This document shows, one piece after another, positions 8,639 through 17,305 of a DNA stretch of 45,202 bases. The notes below the pieces were generated by a model. The model was not told the DNA's origin. It did not search any database and saw only the letters and a list, made by a program, of their open reading frames with translations. A program made the translations under genes and the position numbers. How positions within the stretch are numbered: position 1 is the first letter of the stretch; each line of letters begins with the position of its first letter. The stretch covers positions 1 to 45,202 of the forward strand of contig CAJWTH010000005.1 in the NCBI GenBank assembly GCA_913047725.1, in the 5' to 3' direction. Source of the DNA: an uncultured Planktomarina sp. (lineage in GTDB: Bacteria; Pseudomonadota; Alphaproteobacteria; Rhodobacterales; Rhodobacteraceae).

Positions 8639-9553
8639 TTAAATATTTACTGGCATGCGCTTTACCAACCCTAGTTTTTGGCGCACTTCTTCAGGGCCTA
8701 GGATCCGAGAACCCAGATTTTGGATAATCTCCCTGGCTCGATCAACAAGTTGATAGTTTTCAGCCAAAACTCCACGATCCAACATTAAGTTATCTTCCAA
8801 ACCAACTCGCACATTTCCACCAGCTAAAACAGATGCAGCCACAAGAGGCATTTGATTTCGCCCTAACCCAAAAGCACTGAATGTCCAGTTGTCAGGTACA
8901 TTATTAACCATGGCAAGTAAGGTATTAAGGTCATCTGGCGCACCCCAAGGAACTCCCATACATAGTTGAACCAAAGCATTTGGTTCCAGTACACCATCAG
9001 CTACCAATTGTTTGGCATACCAAAGATGACCCGTATCAAATGCCTCTATTTCTGGCTTAACACCAAGATCGGTCATCATGCGTCCCATTGCAGTCAAAGT
9101 CCCCGGAGTATTAGTCATTACATAATCAGCCTCAGCAAAATTCATGGTTCCACAGTCCAGGGTACAAATTTCAGGGCGGCATTCAGCAATATGAGCAACG
9201 CGTTCAGTCGCACCTGCCATATCAGTCCCTGAAATTGGCGGAAGTGGGCTTTCAACGTCACCAAAAACCATATCACCACCCATTCCCGCTGTGAGATTAA
9301 GGACGACATCTATTTCAGAATCTCGTATTCTATCAGTAACTTCCCGGAACATTTTTTTATCACGGCTTGGCGCACCTGTTTCGGGATCACGTACATGACA
9401 ATGTACAACAGCTGCACCATATTTTGCGGCTAATATTGCACTTTCAGCAATTTGTTTAGGGCTTCTTGGAACGTGGGGGCTCTTGTCTTGTGTTGCACCA
9501 GAACCTGTGACCGCACAGGTTATAAATACTTCTCTATTCATCTCCAGTGGCAT
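8639..9553 (-). CDS. BKACE (DUF849) beta-keto acid cleavage enzyme, probably 3-dehydrocarnitine:acetyl-CoA
   Basis: A 304-residue TIM-barrel enzyme of the DUF849/BKACE family. These use a metal and acetyl-CoA to split a beta-keto acid into acetoacetate and a CoA ester. The metal ligands H51 and H53 are visible in VVHCHVRDPETG, preceded by the usual ITCAVTG start and followed by LNLTAGMGG. The adjoining carnitine dehydrogenase/thioesterase fusion points to 3-dehydrocarnitine as the substrate and betainyl-CoA as the product. The start at ATG 9553 is supported by an AAGAGGAG ribosome site 7 bases upstream. Two inverted repeats lie just upstream and may control this gene. Confidence 0.9.
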   Translation of the reverse strand: MPLEMNREVFITCAVTGSGATQDKSPHVPRSPKQIAESAILAAKYGAAVVHCHVRDPETGAPSRDKKMFREVTDRIRDSEIDVVLNLTAGMGGDMVFGDVESPLPPISGTDMAGATERVAHIAECRPEICTLDCGTMNFAEADYVMTNTPGTLTAMGRMMTDLGVKPEIEAFDTGHLWYAKQLVADGVLEPNALVQLCMGVPWGAPDDLNTLLAMVNNVPDNWTFSAFGLGRNQMPLVAASVLAGGNVRVGLEDNLMLDRGVLAENYQLVDRAREIIQNLGSRILGPEEVRQKLGLVKRMPVNI

Positions 9554-9583
9554 ATCAATCTCCTCTTAGTGCCTGATAATGTG

Positions 9584-9638
9584 TGCCTAATGGAAAATTT
9601 AGGCAGAGTTTTTACTACTAGCAGCTGCATTATGCAGC
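9584..9638. promoter_or_regulatory. Two adjacent inverted repeats upstream of BKACE (candidate operators)
   Basis: TGCCTAA and TTAGGCA (9584-9590 and 9599-9605) form a perfect 7-base inverted repeat with an 8-base spacer. GCTGCAT-T-ATGCAGC (9624-9638) is a perfect 15-base palindrome. Both sit in the gap between the aldo/keto reductase stop and the BKACE start, within 90 bases of the latter. They could be regulator-binding sites or mRNA stem-loops. No regulator gene is visible in the cluster. Confidence 0.4.
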
Positions 9639-9651
9639 AAACAATAATCTT

Positions 9652-10695
9652 TTAGTACGGCATGGGGTAGGCCTTATGAGTTTTGTTGATGTCCTCCAAG
9701 ACCTCCGCGGACAAGACCGTATCCTTACCTTTTATAATATGCCCAAGTTGTGAGCGATTAGTGGCCCCAAAGATAACAGAAGTCATGAATGGCCGTGCAG
9801 CACACCAAGCCAAAGCCATATGGATTGAATCAATTCCATATTTTTTTGCAATCTGTATGTATGCGTCAGCCGCTGAGTGCGCACGCAACGTATTCCGTCC
9901 ACCGAGGTCTTCATTAAGGCTCATACGGCTGCCAATGGGCACTGCTTTAGAAGCATATTTACCGGTAAGTAATCCAGCTGCTAAAGGAGAAAAAGCGAGA
10001 AGCCCAACATCTTCATTTGCAGTCAACTCAGCTAAATCAGTATCATACATTCTACACATTAAAGAATATTCATTTTGAATCGTTGCCACGCGGGGTCCAT
10101 GACCTTCTTCGGATCCACGTACCCACTGTGCAGTTCCCCAAGCACTTTCATTTGAAAGACCAAAAGTACGAATTCTTCCTTTATCAATTTCGGACTGTAG
10201 CATGCCAAGACAGTCATGAATATTCTGTAGTGTTTCTTCTTTGTTTTGCTTTGACGGATCATAAAGCCAGTTTTTCCTAAACATATAGGAGCCTCTATTG
10301 GGCCAATGAAACTGATATAAATCAATAAAATCCGTTTTCAGACGTTTTAAACTTCCTTCAATTGCCTTCGGGATCGAGCTAGGTGTAATTGGTGCCCCAT
10401 CCCTAACATGAGACAACCCTTCACCAGAATGTTTTGTAGCCAAAACAACCTTTTCCCGTTTTCCACTTGCTTTAAACCAGTTGCCTAAAATTTCTTCACT
10501 AGCACCCTGCGTACTAGCTTCGATTGGATTTACAGGGTACATTTCGGCGGTATCAAAAATGTTAATTCCAGCCTCCAGGGCCATGTCCATTTGAGTGAAA
10601 GCATCATCCTGTGCCGTTTGCGTTCCATAGGTCATTGTACCAAGACATAAGTCGGATACTGTGATGCCAGTACCCCCTAATTTGTTCATTTTCAT
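9652..10695 (-). CDS. Aldo/keto reductase (Tas-like)
   Basis: A 347-residue NADPH-dependent aldo/keto reductase fold. The catalytic tetrad is D48, Y53 (DTAEMY), K88 (TKHS) and H130 (FHWPNR). The length and the FSPLAAGLLTGKY segment match the Tas/YajO subgroup. Start ATG 10695 has AAGGAT 7 bases upstream. It lies 98 bases upstream of BKACE on the same strand and may be the first gene of the carnitine-type cluster. Its substrate is unknown. Its promoter must lie in the 100-base divergent gap shared with the ImuA-like gene, which holds a LexA-type box. Confidence 0.88.
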   Translation of the reverse strand: MKMNKLGGTGITVSDLCLGTMTYGTQTAQDDAFTQMDMALEAGINIFDTAEMYPVNPIEASTQGASEEILGNWFKASGKREKVVLATKHSGEGLSHVRDGAPITPSSIPKAIEGSLKRLKTDFIDLYQFHWPNRGSYMFRKNWLYDPSKQNKEETLQNIHDCLGMLQSEIDKGRIRTFGLSNESAWGTAQWVRGSEEGHGPRVATIQNEYSLMCRMYDTDLAELTANEDVGLLAFSPLAAGLLTGKYASKAVPIGSRMSLNEDLGGRNTLRAHSAADAYIQIAKKYGIDSIHMALAWCAARPFMTSVIFGATNRSQLGHIIKGKDTVLSAEVLEDINKTHKAYPMPY

Positions 10696-10764
10696 TTTTG
10701 GTATCCTTTTCTTAGCAATAAGCTAGCTAAAGAATATTGAGCCGCAAGCTAAAAGTACCATTGA

Positions 10765-10779
10765 GAACAAAGTAAGAAC
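10765..10779 (+). promoter_or_regulatory. SOS (LexA) box GAAC-N7-GAAC
   Basis: GAACAAAGTAAGAAC is an exact match to the alphaproteobacterial LexA operator (GAAC or GTTC direct repeat with a 7-base spacer). It ends 16 bases before the ATG of the ImuA-like gene and lies 70 bases from the start of the aldo/keto reductase. The downstream gene's predicted role in DNA repair makes a chance match less likely. Confidence 0.7.
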
Positions 10780-10795
10780 ATTTTAAATACATTCT

Positions 10796-11407
10796 ATGAT
10801 TAAAACTGATTCTAATACTTTTCTGACTAAAAAAGAATACTCACCATCACTGATTGAACTATGGCCAAATATTAACTTAGCATTAGGACGAGTACATGAA
10901 GCTTGCGGTCCAAACCGTCGTAGCCTTGCAATGATGATTGCACAAAAACTCCAAGGACATATCTTTTGGATAACCCCGGAATGGAACACAGACTTTCTGC
11001 ACTCAGATGGGGTGATGTCATTTATAAATCCCGGCCGTCTGACCTTTATAAACCCAAAACGTTCTGAAGACATCTTGTGGACTATGGAGGAAGTTTTGCG
11101 AAGTGGGATCGTACCACTTGTTATAGCCGATCTACCAGGCATTCCAGCACTTACACCAGTAAGGCGTTTAAATTTAGCAACGGAGACTGGTACAGCAGAA
11201 GGTAAGTATTCACCCCTTGGCCTATTATTAACTCCCGGACATGGAGGAGCGCCTGGAATTGAAAGTAGATGGCATCTTGCGGCGCGACACCAAGGCATCA
11301 AAAATATATGGCAACTTGAGCGTATGCGCAGTCGCCGAGAGCCTCCTAACAGCTGGCGCTTATCCTACCAAGCTGGTTGTTATACTGCCTCACCCTCAAA
11401 ATCTTAA
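10796..11407 (+). CDS. ImuA-like RecA-fold protein, probably SOS regulated
   Basis: A 203-residue protein similar in pattern to the short ImuA/SulA-like family of Rhodobacterales. It has an H-E-A-C-G-P-N-R-R segment after about 35 residues, which stands where a Walker A-like region would be in RecA relatives, and an RMRSRREPPNSW segment near the end that matches the usual ImuA C-terminus. ImuA helps the mutagenic ImuB/DnaE2 translesion polymerase, but neither partner is in the window. The start at ATG 10796 has no obvious ribosome site, suggesting a short-leader or leaderless mRNA. A LexA-type box lies just upstream. The family call is by motif pattern and is moderate; a cell-division inhibitor role is an alternative. 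Confidence 0.6.
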   Translation: MIKTDSNTFLTKKEYSPSLIELWPNINLALGRVHEACGPNRRSLAMMIAQKLQGHIFWITPEWNTDFLHSDGVMSFINPGRLTFINPKRSEDILWTMEEVLRSGIVPLVIADLPGIPALTPVRRLNLATETGTAEGKYSPLGLLLTPGHGGAPGIESRWHLAARHQGIKNIWQLERMRSRREPPNSWRLSYQAGCYTASPSKS

Positions 11408-11503
11408 AAAAGTATTTGACGGAGGCCAATATTACTAAATTTTTATTTCGTCATAATCAGGAAGCTACTTGTCTCTAACAAAGCCAAGGTAGAAAGTGAG
11501 GTA

Positions 11504-12739
11504 ATGCGACTCATAATCTCCTTAGCAGCACTCTTTCTTTCTATTATTCTATTGCAACTCGCCTCTGGTGGCGTTGGTCCACTAGACGCGCTAACGGGAA
11601 TTGAGAAAGGTTTCAGCAAAGGTCAAATTGGAGTTTTAGGCTCATCGCATTTCTTTGGGTTTTTTATTGGATGCTGGTGGGCCCCACGCGTCATGGGGAC
11701 CGTTGGTCATTCTCGCGCTTTTGCAGTCTTTTCATCTATGGGTGCGATCGGGATGCTTGGCCATACTTTATTAGTTGATCCTGTCGCTTGGGCCATTATG
11801 CGAATAGCGTCCGGCATATGTGTTGCAGGATGCTACACAGTTATTGAGGCTTGGCTGCAGGCCAAAGCCACCAATGAAAACCGCGGGCGGACAATGGGAG
11901 TTTATCGGTTTGTTGACATTTCTGCTTCACTGGGCGCCCAAATGATGATTGGCGCCTTAGCTAATGTTGAAATTTATATAGCATACAATCTGTTAACTTT
12001 ATTTTTTTGTGCGTCCTTGTTGCCACTGGCTTTAACTAAAGCCAGTCCCCCCGTTACAAAGAGTGCGCCCCGACTACGCCCACTCCTTGCACTTAACCGC
12101 TCACCTTTAGCAGTATCTGCAGTCGTAGTAACTGGACTTACATCAGCCGCGTACCGAATGGTGGGACCAATTTACGGATCTGAGCTTGGTATGAACGCCT
12201 CACAAATTGGTCTATTTTTAGCAGGATATGTGGCAGGCGGCGCTATTTCTCAATACCCCTCCGGGTGGCTTGCCGACAAGTTTGACCGCCGTTGGGTGAT
12301 CATTGGCTTCTCAGTAGCCTCCTTGGCTGCCTGCACAATATCACTATTTGCACTCAGTTTGGATCAGGTCATTGTCGCATCATGCTTATTTGGATTTATC
12401 ACAGTACCCATCTACTCAATAGCGACAGCGCATGCTCATGATTTTGCGGCCGCTGACGAACGTGTAGAACTTTCTGCAGCACTCTTATTTTATTTCGCAA
12501 TTGGTGCCATAATTTCACCTGTCGCTGCCTCATTATTGATCCAAACATTCGGTACTGAATCGTTTTTCATTTTTATTGCAATAGCTCATCTCATGTTAGC
12601 AACTGTTGGAGGATTTCGCATGTTAAAAGGGAGTATAGCAGACGCCAAAACACCTTACATTTATTCACCCAGGACTTCTTTCTTGATTGGACGCCTTACC
12701 AAAAAATTGCGTGATCCAGAAACTTCTAAAAAGCCTTAG
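11504..12739 (+). CDS. MFS transporter (YcaD-like)
   Basis: A 411-residue major facilitator superfamily permease with about 12 hydrophobic helices. The YcaD/COG0477-type features are the FFIGCWWAPR region after helix 2, the GYVAGGAISQYPSGWLADK motif between helices 8 and 9, and DRR after it. It is probably an exporter of small molecules with unknown substrate. It follows the ImuA-like gene by 96 bases and precedes metG by 57. Its stop codon lies inside a terminator-like hairpin, so metG probably has its own promoter or depends on read-through. Confidence 0.85.
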   Translation: MRLIISLAALFLSIILLQLASGGVGPLDALTGIEKGFSKGQIGVLGSSHFFGFFIGCWWAPRVMGTVGHSRAFAVFSSMGAIGMLGHTLLVDPVAWAIMRIASGICVAGCYTVIEAWLQAKATNENRGRTMGVYRFVDISASLGAQMMIGALANVEIYIAYNLLTLFFCASLLPLALTKASPPVTKSAPRLRPLLALNRSPLAVSAVVVTGLTSAAYRMVGPIYGSELGMNASQIGLFLAGYVAGGAISQYPSGWLADKFDRRWVIIGFSVASLAACTISLFALSLDQVIVASCLFGFITVPIYSIATAHAHDFAAADERVELSAALLFYFAIGAIISPVAASLLIQTFGTESFFIFIAIAHLMLATVGGFRMLKGSIADAKTPYIYSPRTSFLIGRLTKKLRDPETSKKP

Positions 12740-12751
12740 GGCTGGGCTTTT
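12729..12751 (+). terminator. Terminator-like hairpin overlapping the MFS stop codon
   Basis: AAAAGCC pairs with GGCTTTT across a 9-base loop, and the descending arm ends in four T bases followed by CATTT. The TAG stop codon of the MFS gene is within the loop side. Confidence 0.45.
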
Positions 12752-12796
12752 CATTTAGGTGTGTTTAAACGGGAAAAATAATGTTTAGGCGAGTAA

Positions 12797-14509
12797 ATGA
12801 AACGAATTTTGATTACATCTGCAATCCCCTACATCAATGGGATAAAACACCTAGGCAATCTGGTCGGTAGCCAGCTACCAGCGGATTTATTTGCCCGCTA
12901 TAATCGCGCTCGAGGAAATGAAGTTTTATTCCTCTGTGCTACTGATGAACATGGCACACCAGCCGAACTAGCCGCAGCCCAAACAGGTAAACCTATAGCG
13001 GATTATTGCACTGAAATGCATGAGGTTCAGGCAAAAATAGCAGACGGATTTCGCCTGTCATTTGATCACTTTGGTCGCAGCTCATCTAAACAAAACAAAG
13101 AACTTACGCAGCATTTTGCTGGCCGTCTTTTAGATCAAGGTTTTATCAAGGAAGTAGATGAGAAACAAATTTACTCTCACGCTGATAACCGGTTTTTACC
13201 AGATAGATACATTGAAGGAACCTGCCCTAATTGTAGTTACGAAAAGGCGCGTGGGGATCAATGCGAAAATTGTACTAAACAATTAGACCCAACTGACCTC
13301 ATTTCACCGCGCTCAGCAATTTCTGGATCTGAAAACTTAGAAGTTCGTACCACACGCCACCTTTATTTAATGCAGTCATATTTGCGTGAAAAATTAAATG
13401 CTTGGATTGAAGAAAAGAGGGACTGGCCAATCCTGACTACTTCCATTGCCAAAAAATGGTTGAACGATGGGGATGGTTTGCAAGACAGAGGGATTACCCG
13501 AGATCTAGACTGGGGCGTACCCGTTTGCAAAGGGGGTCAGGCGTGGCCAGGTATGGAGGGTAAAGTATTTTACGTTTGGTTTGATGCTCCCATCGAATAC
13601 ATTGCATGCGCAAGAGAGTGGGTAGACGCAGGCAAGGGCAGTGATTGGGAGCGCTGGTGGCGAACTGATAAAGGTGCCGACGATGTATCATATTATCAAT
13701 TCATGGGCAAAGATAACGTCCCGTTCCATACATTATCGTTTCCTGCTACAATTTTAGGGTCTGGCGAACCTTGGAAACTAGTAGATTATATCAAATCATT
13801 TAATTACTTAAATTATGATGGTGGCCAGTTTAGTACCAGTCAGGGTCGCGGCATATTTATGGATCAAGCGTTGGAAATATTACCGTCAGACTATTGGCGT
13901 TGGTGGCTTTTAAGTCATGCCCCAGAGTCTTCCGATAGTGAGTTTACTTGGGAGAACTTCCAAACTGATGTGAATAAAGATTTAGCCGATGTACTAGGTA
14001 ATTTTGTATCGCGAGTGACAAAGTTTTGCCGGTCTAAATTCGGTGAAGTAGTCCCTTCAGGGGGTGAGTACGGACAACGCGAACAAAACCTAATTGATAA
14101 TTTACAATTACGTCTGGATGCATATCAAAACCATATGGAAGCTGTAGATGTACGTAAATCAGCAGCTGAATTGAGAGCGATTTGGGTGCTTGGAAATGAG
14201 TATCTGCAATCCGCCGAGCCCTGGGCTATTTTCAAAGACGATCCAAATGCGGCAGCAGCTACCGTTCGCATGTCTCTAAATTTGATAGCTCTATATGGGC
14301 AATTGTCTGAGCCATTCATTCCAGATGCTTCAGAAATATTACAATCAGCAATGGGACAAGATGGGCCGTCATGGCCAGAATCTGTAAAAGATACTCTTGG
14401 ACAGCTTAAAGCAGGCGATGTCTTCACTGTTCCTGACAATTTGTTTACTAAAATTACCGACGAACAGCGCTTAACTTGGAATAAAAAGTTTTCTGGTCTT
14501 CGCGACTAA
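12797..14509 (+). CDS. metG: Methionyl-tRNA synthetase
   Basis: A 570-residue class I synthetase that charges tRNA-Met. The HIGH-type motif is Y12-I-N-G-I-K-H-L-G-N. A zinc knuckle C143-x2-C146 and C156-x2-C159 sits in the connective domain. The KMSKS position carries FSTSQGRG near residues 343-350, the KFSTS-type variant seen in this bacterial clade. The anticodon-binding helical domain follows, and there is no C-terminal tRNA-binding (EMAP) extension, consistent with the 570-residue length. A SAM methyltransferase gene starts 20 bases after its stop. Confidence 0.97.
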   Translation: MKRILITSAIPYINGIKHLGNLVGSQLPADLFARYNRARGNEVLFLCATDEHGTPAELAAAQTGKPIADYCTEMHEVQAKIADGFRLSFDHFGRSSSKQNKELTQHFAGRLLDQGFIKEVDEKQIYSHADNRFLPDRYIEGTCPNCSYEKARGDQCENCTKQLDPTDLISPRSAISGSENLEVRTTRHLYLMQSYLREKLNAWIEEKRDWPILTTSIAKKWLNDGDGLQDRGITRDLDWGVPVCKGGQAWPGMEGKVFYVWFDAPIEYIACAREWVDAGKGSDWERWWRTDKGADDVSYYQFMGKDNVPFHTLSFPATILGSGEPWKLVDYIKSFNYLNYDGGQFSTSQGRGIFMDQALEILPSDYWRWWLLSHAPESSDSEFTWENFQTDVNKDLADVLGNFVSRVTKFCRSKFGEVVPSGGEYGQREQNLIDNLQLRLDAYQNHMEAVDVRKSAAELRAIWVLGNEYLQSAEPWAIFKDDPNAAAATVRMSLNLIALYGQLSEPFIPDASEILQSAMGQDGPSWPESVKDTLGQLKAGDVFTVPDNLFTKITDEQRLTWNKKFSGLRD

Positions 14510-14529
14510 AACTATTTTGACAGGAAAAA

Positions 14530-15366
14530 ATGTTGGCAAACTTAAATGTAAAAGATATGAAATTATACGCAGAAGCGGACAGTATAGTTGCCGAACTCTC
14601 AGCATTAGGTTTTGGGCCAGGAACCACACTTGATTTCAATGAAGTTTGTAAAATAGATCAGCTTCATTACCACGGGGCTGCCAGCGTTCAGCTTGCAATA
14701 GATGCTTTAGCTATTAAGAAAAATGCAAGTGTTCTGGAAATTGGCGCTGGCTGGGGCGGTCCGTCAAGGTTTATTGCCGGAAAAACAGAGGCTAAAGTAA
14801 CCGCCCTCGAGTTACAAAGCGACTTTAACAGTGTTGGCGAAAGCATTACTGAAAGATGTGGGCTAAATTCATTTGTGACACACCGACAAGATGACTTTCT
14901 GCAAGCGGAATTTGAAAACTTCAAGTTTAACCATGTTGTTAGTTGGTTAGCGTTGTATCACATTCCCAAAAGAGAGTTCTTCACAAAAAAAATATATAAT
15001 CTCGTCTCATTAGACGGAACTATTTTTATTGAAGATTTGATTCAGGGGAAAGCTTATAATGACGCCGACCTTGCCTCATTAAATAAAGAATTATTTGCTA
15101 ATTCACTCGTTGATGAAAGCAGTTATTTAAATGGTTTAATTGCTGCCGGCTTTGAGATAGTTTCGACTGAAAATATGGCTTCAGATTGGTTTGCCTTTAC
15201 ATCAGAGCGACTAAATATATTTCTAACAAATAAAGAAAAATTCACAATTTTACACGGTTCAGATGCATTTCAAGCTAAAAAACATTTTTATAGTAAAATT
15301 GTTGGATTCTTTGCTACTTCAGCAATTTCAGGCATCCGATTAGTTGCCAAAAAAAATAAAGTCTAG
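14530..15366 (+). CDS. Class I SAM-dependent methyltransferase
   Basis: A 278-residue methyltransferase. The SAM motif I is V68-L-E-I-G-A-G-W-G-G77, preceded by a DQLHYHG segment and followed by an acidic strand-2 end (ALELQ). The DQLHY-HG element resembles enzymes that methylate glycine/sarcosine/dimethylglycine or phosphoethanolamine, so a small amine substrate is possible but unproven. Start ATG 14530 has AGGA 6 bases upstream. It lies 20 bases after metG and probably shares its transcript. The sequence is more AT-rich than metG, and Lys/Asn/Ile codons dominate its second half. Confidence 0.75.
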   Translation: MLANLNVKDMKLYAEADSIVAELSALGFGPGTTLDFNEVCKIDQLHYHGAASVQLAIDALAIKKNASVLEIGAGWGGPSRFIAGKTEAKVTALELQSDFNSVGESITERCGLNSFVTHRQDDFLQAEFENFKFNHVVSWLALYHIPKREFFTKKIYNLVSLDGTIFIEDLIQGKAYNDADLASLNKELFANSLVDESSYLNGLIAAGFEIVSTENMASDWFAFTSERLNIFLTNKEKFTILHGSDAFQAKKHFYSKIVGFFATSAISGIRLVAKKNKV

Positions 15367-15486
15367 CCTCAAGTATTTTGTTAAGAAATTTGTATTTCGT
15401 TGGTCAGGTAGATATCAGTGGGTTACAGCTAGAAATTGGTAGCAACCAGCTTTATATCCTGACTTTAACTATCATCATAAATTACA

Positions 15487-15572
15487 TGGTACCCGCGGCC
15501 GGACTCGAACCGGCACGGCCGTTAAGCCTGAGGATTTTAAGTCCTCTATGTCTACCATTCCATCACGCGGGC
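15487..15572 (-). tRNA. tRNA-Leu (anticodon UAA)
   Basis: An 86-base type II tRNA with a long variable arm. The acceptor stem is GCCCGCG paired with CGCGGGT (first pair G-U). The anticodon stem-loop carries TTAA with anticodon TAA, and the T arm holds GGTTCGAGTCC. The 3' CCA is encoded in the DNA. It lies on the strand opposite the preceding methyltransferase gene. Confidence 0.95.
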
Positions 15573-15619
15573 TGTGACGCGAACATAGGCAAATCCAAGG
15601 GCGTGTAAAGCCAGATTTT

Positions 15620-16159
15620 TTATAAGTCCACACCCACATTAGGGATCATATTTCGTTCGGGTGTAAACGGGTTTAGCGATAATGCTTTTCGGAATTCTAT
15701 TTCGGCTTCTAATTCTTGACCCATGGCTTTGTGAGTAAGACCTTTACCGGATAGAGCACCCAAATGGCGCGGACGCAATTCTAGAGCCCTGATAAGATCA
15801 GGCAAAGCATTTTCAAAATCAAACGCCAGATACCGTGTAAAGGCACGCTGATTGTAGCCTTCAGAATAATTTGGACAATAATTAATTAATTTGGTTAACT
15901 CAGCTTCTGCTTTCCTTAAATCTCCTTGACGCATTCTCGCCATACCACTGTTCAACAGTTGCTGCGCCTTATCGTTAGGAGCTTTTGTCCAAAGCTCCCA
16001 AAGTTCACCTACTATTGTCTGCGCCTCTGACTGAAGCTTTGCTGATTTGAGCTTTTCGTAGTTTTGATCCAGCGCTTTTTCTATCAAGACGTTATTTGGA
16101 CATACAGCAGCTACCGACGAGGCCATTGATATTAGAAGAACCGCAAATAAATTTTTCAT
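15620..16159 (-). CDS. Tetratricopeptide-repeat protein, exported
   Basis: A 179-residue protein with an N-terminal signal peptide (basic MKN, hydrophobic core, SVAA-V cleavage region). About three TPR-like helical pairs follow in residues 60-165 (AFTRYLAFDFENALPDLIRALELRP and neighbours), ending with a non-repetitive tail. TPRs bind protein partners; the partner is unknown. ATG 16159 is preferred because the signal peptide starts there; an in-frame TTG at 16177 would add six residues ahead of it. It lies between the IMPase-like gene upstream and tRNA-Leu downstream. Confidence 0.8.
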   Translation of the reverse strand: MKNLFAVLLISMASSVAAVCPNNVLIEKALDQNYEKLKSAKLQSEAQTIVGELWELWTKAPNDKAQQLLNSGMARMRQGDLRKAEAELTKLINYCPNYSEGYNQRAFTRYLAFDFENALPDLIRALELRPRHLGALSGKGLTHKAMGQELEAEIEFRKALSLNPFTPERNMIPNVGVDL

Positions 16160-16211
16160 AATGGGGAACTGTTCCAAAAATAGTCTGTGTCAAGGCCCAT
16201 CATTTATTATC

Positions 16212-17003
16212 TTAAGAACTTTTCCTAACAGTCATCGCGAACTTGGAAAAAATTTGATCGTTTGAACAAATCACATTTCCATCTGTCAAAAAATGGGCTT
16301 TTGGGTCAATAGACTCGATAAAGCCCCCTGCTTCTTTAAGTATAATAGTGCCCGCAGCCATTTCTGGAAGTTTGAGACTTCGCTCCCAAAAGCCATCAAA
16401 ACGTCCAGCAGCAACGTAAGCTAGATCAAGGGCTGCTGCACCCAAGCTCCGGATGCCAGCTGTAATTGGAAGAATATGTGCCAACTCTCGCAAACTTTGC
16501 GGTAGGCCATCTTGACCTGCACTAGGCAAGCCTGTTGCAAAAACGCATTCAATCATTGAACTCCGCCCCGACACCCGGAGGCGAGTTTCATTCATCCAAG
16601 AGCCCTGCCCCTTCTCCGCAAAAAAGCATTCATCTTGGGCAGCATCATAGATTACACCCGCAATTATTTCATTTTTGTGTTCCAGGGCAATAGTGACGGC
16701 ATAATGTGGCATTCCATGCAAAAAGTTTGTGGTTCCAACTAATGAATCAACTATCCATCTACGCGTTGGATCTTTACCTTCCACTTCTTCCTGCTCAGCA
16801 GCCAAAAACCCATAGGTAGGCCGTGCGGCAGTTAACTCTTCTCTAACGATTTTATCAGCAAAAATATCTGCTCGTGACACAAAATCTACAGCACCTTTTA
16901 CTGATATCTGCAGGTTCTCCACTTCACGAAAATCTTTGGCCAATGCTCGGCCAGCCTTTCGGGCTGTTGCAATCATTACATTCATATTTGCACTTTGTGC
17001 CAT
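16212..17003 (-). CDS. Inositol monophosphatase family protein, catalytic residues substituted
   Basis: A 263-residue member of the IMPase/SuhB family by length and overall pattern (WIVD-x-L-x-GTTNFLHG, EAGG near residue 226). Key metal-ligand positions are changed. The usual GEE motif reads A68-A69-E70, so the first Glu is Ala. The usual DPLDGTTN reads D86-S-L-V89-G-T-T-N, so the second Asp is Val. The usual PWDMAAG reads L212-P213-E214-M-A-A-G, so Trp-Asp is Pro-Glu. The codons confirm these in the sequence. The reading frame is intact, so this looks like a maintained protein without normal phosphatase activity. E. coli SuhB acts in transcription antitermination independently of catalysis, which offers one possible role. 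Confidence 0.85.
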   Translation of the reverse strand: MAQSANMNVMIATARKAGRALAKDFREVENLQISVKGAVDFVSRADIFADKIVREELTAARPTYGFLAAEQEEVEGKDPTRRWIVDSLVGTTNFLHGMPHYAVTIALEHKNEIIAGVIYDAAQDECFFAEKGQGSWMNETRLRVSGRSSMIECVFATGLPSAGQDGLPQSLRELAHILPITAGIRSLGAAALDLAYVAAGRFDGFWERSLKLPEMAAGTIILKEAGGFIESIDPKAHFLTDGNVICSNDQIFSKFAMTVRKSS

Positions 17004-17305
17004 TGTGTTACCTCTGCCGATCGGTTTTGGCTATACGCCTCGAAAGCTTACTTGCCAAGTGCTAGCTGAACTAGATTTCCAGCCGAACAATCCGTACGAT
17101 TTTAAATGTAAAAGAAGTAGTTCGGTAAATAATATTTTAACAAAAACTCTTAATTTTAAATGCAAATTAGCAGAACAATATTAACGTTTCAGAAACCCAG
17201 TAACATTTTATTTTTAAGCCTTTAAGCGGGCGGGTTAGCCTAACATCGGAAAAGAGAAAAAACAGATGCTGCTGCCTCAACTACCAGAATAGTCGTAAAA
17301 TCACT
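17004..17305. other. Intergenic stretch upstream of the IMPase-like gene
   Basis: About 300 bases upstream of the IMPase-like gene and downstream of the DUF2235 gene. It is AT-rich and holds two short near-identical runs around TTTTAAATG (about 17099 and 17153). I see no convincing gene, RNA or terminator. Confidence 0.4.

Noticed and set aside
11241-11438. 65-codon frame at the end of the ImuA-like gene, suspected frameshift
   Set aside because: The ImuA-like frame already ends with the expected C-terminal motif, so no frameshift is needed.
15487-15572. tRNA-Leu as an integration site
   Set aside because: No integrase, direct repeat of the tRNA 3' end or mobile genes on either side.
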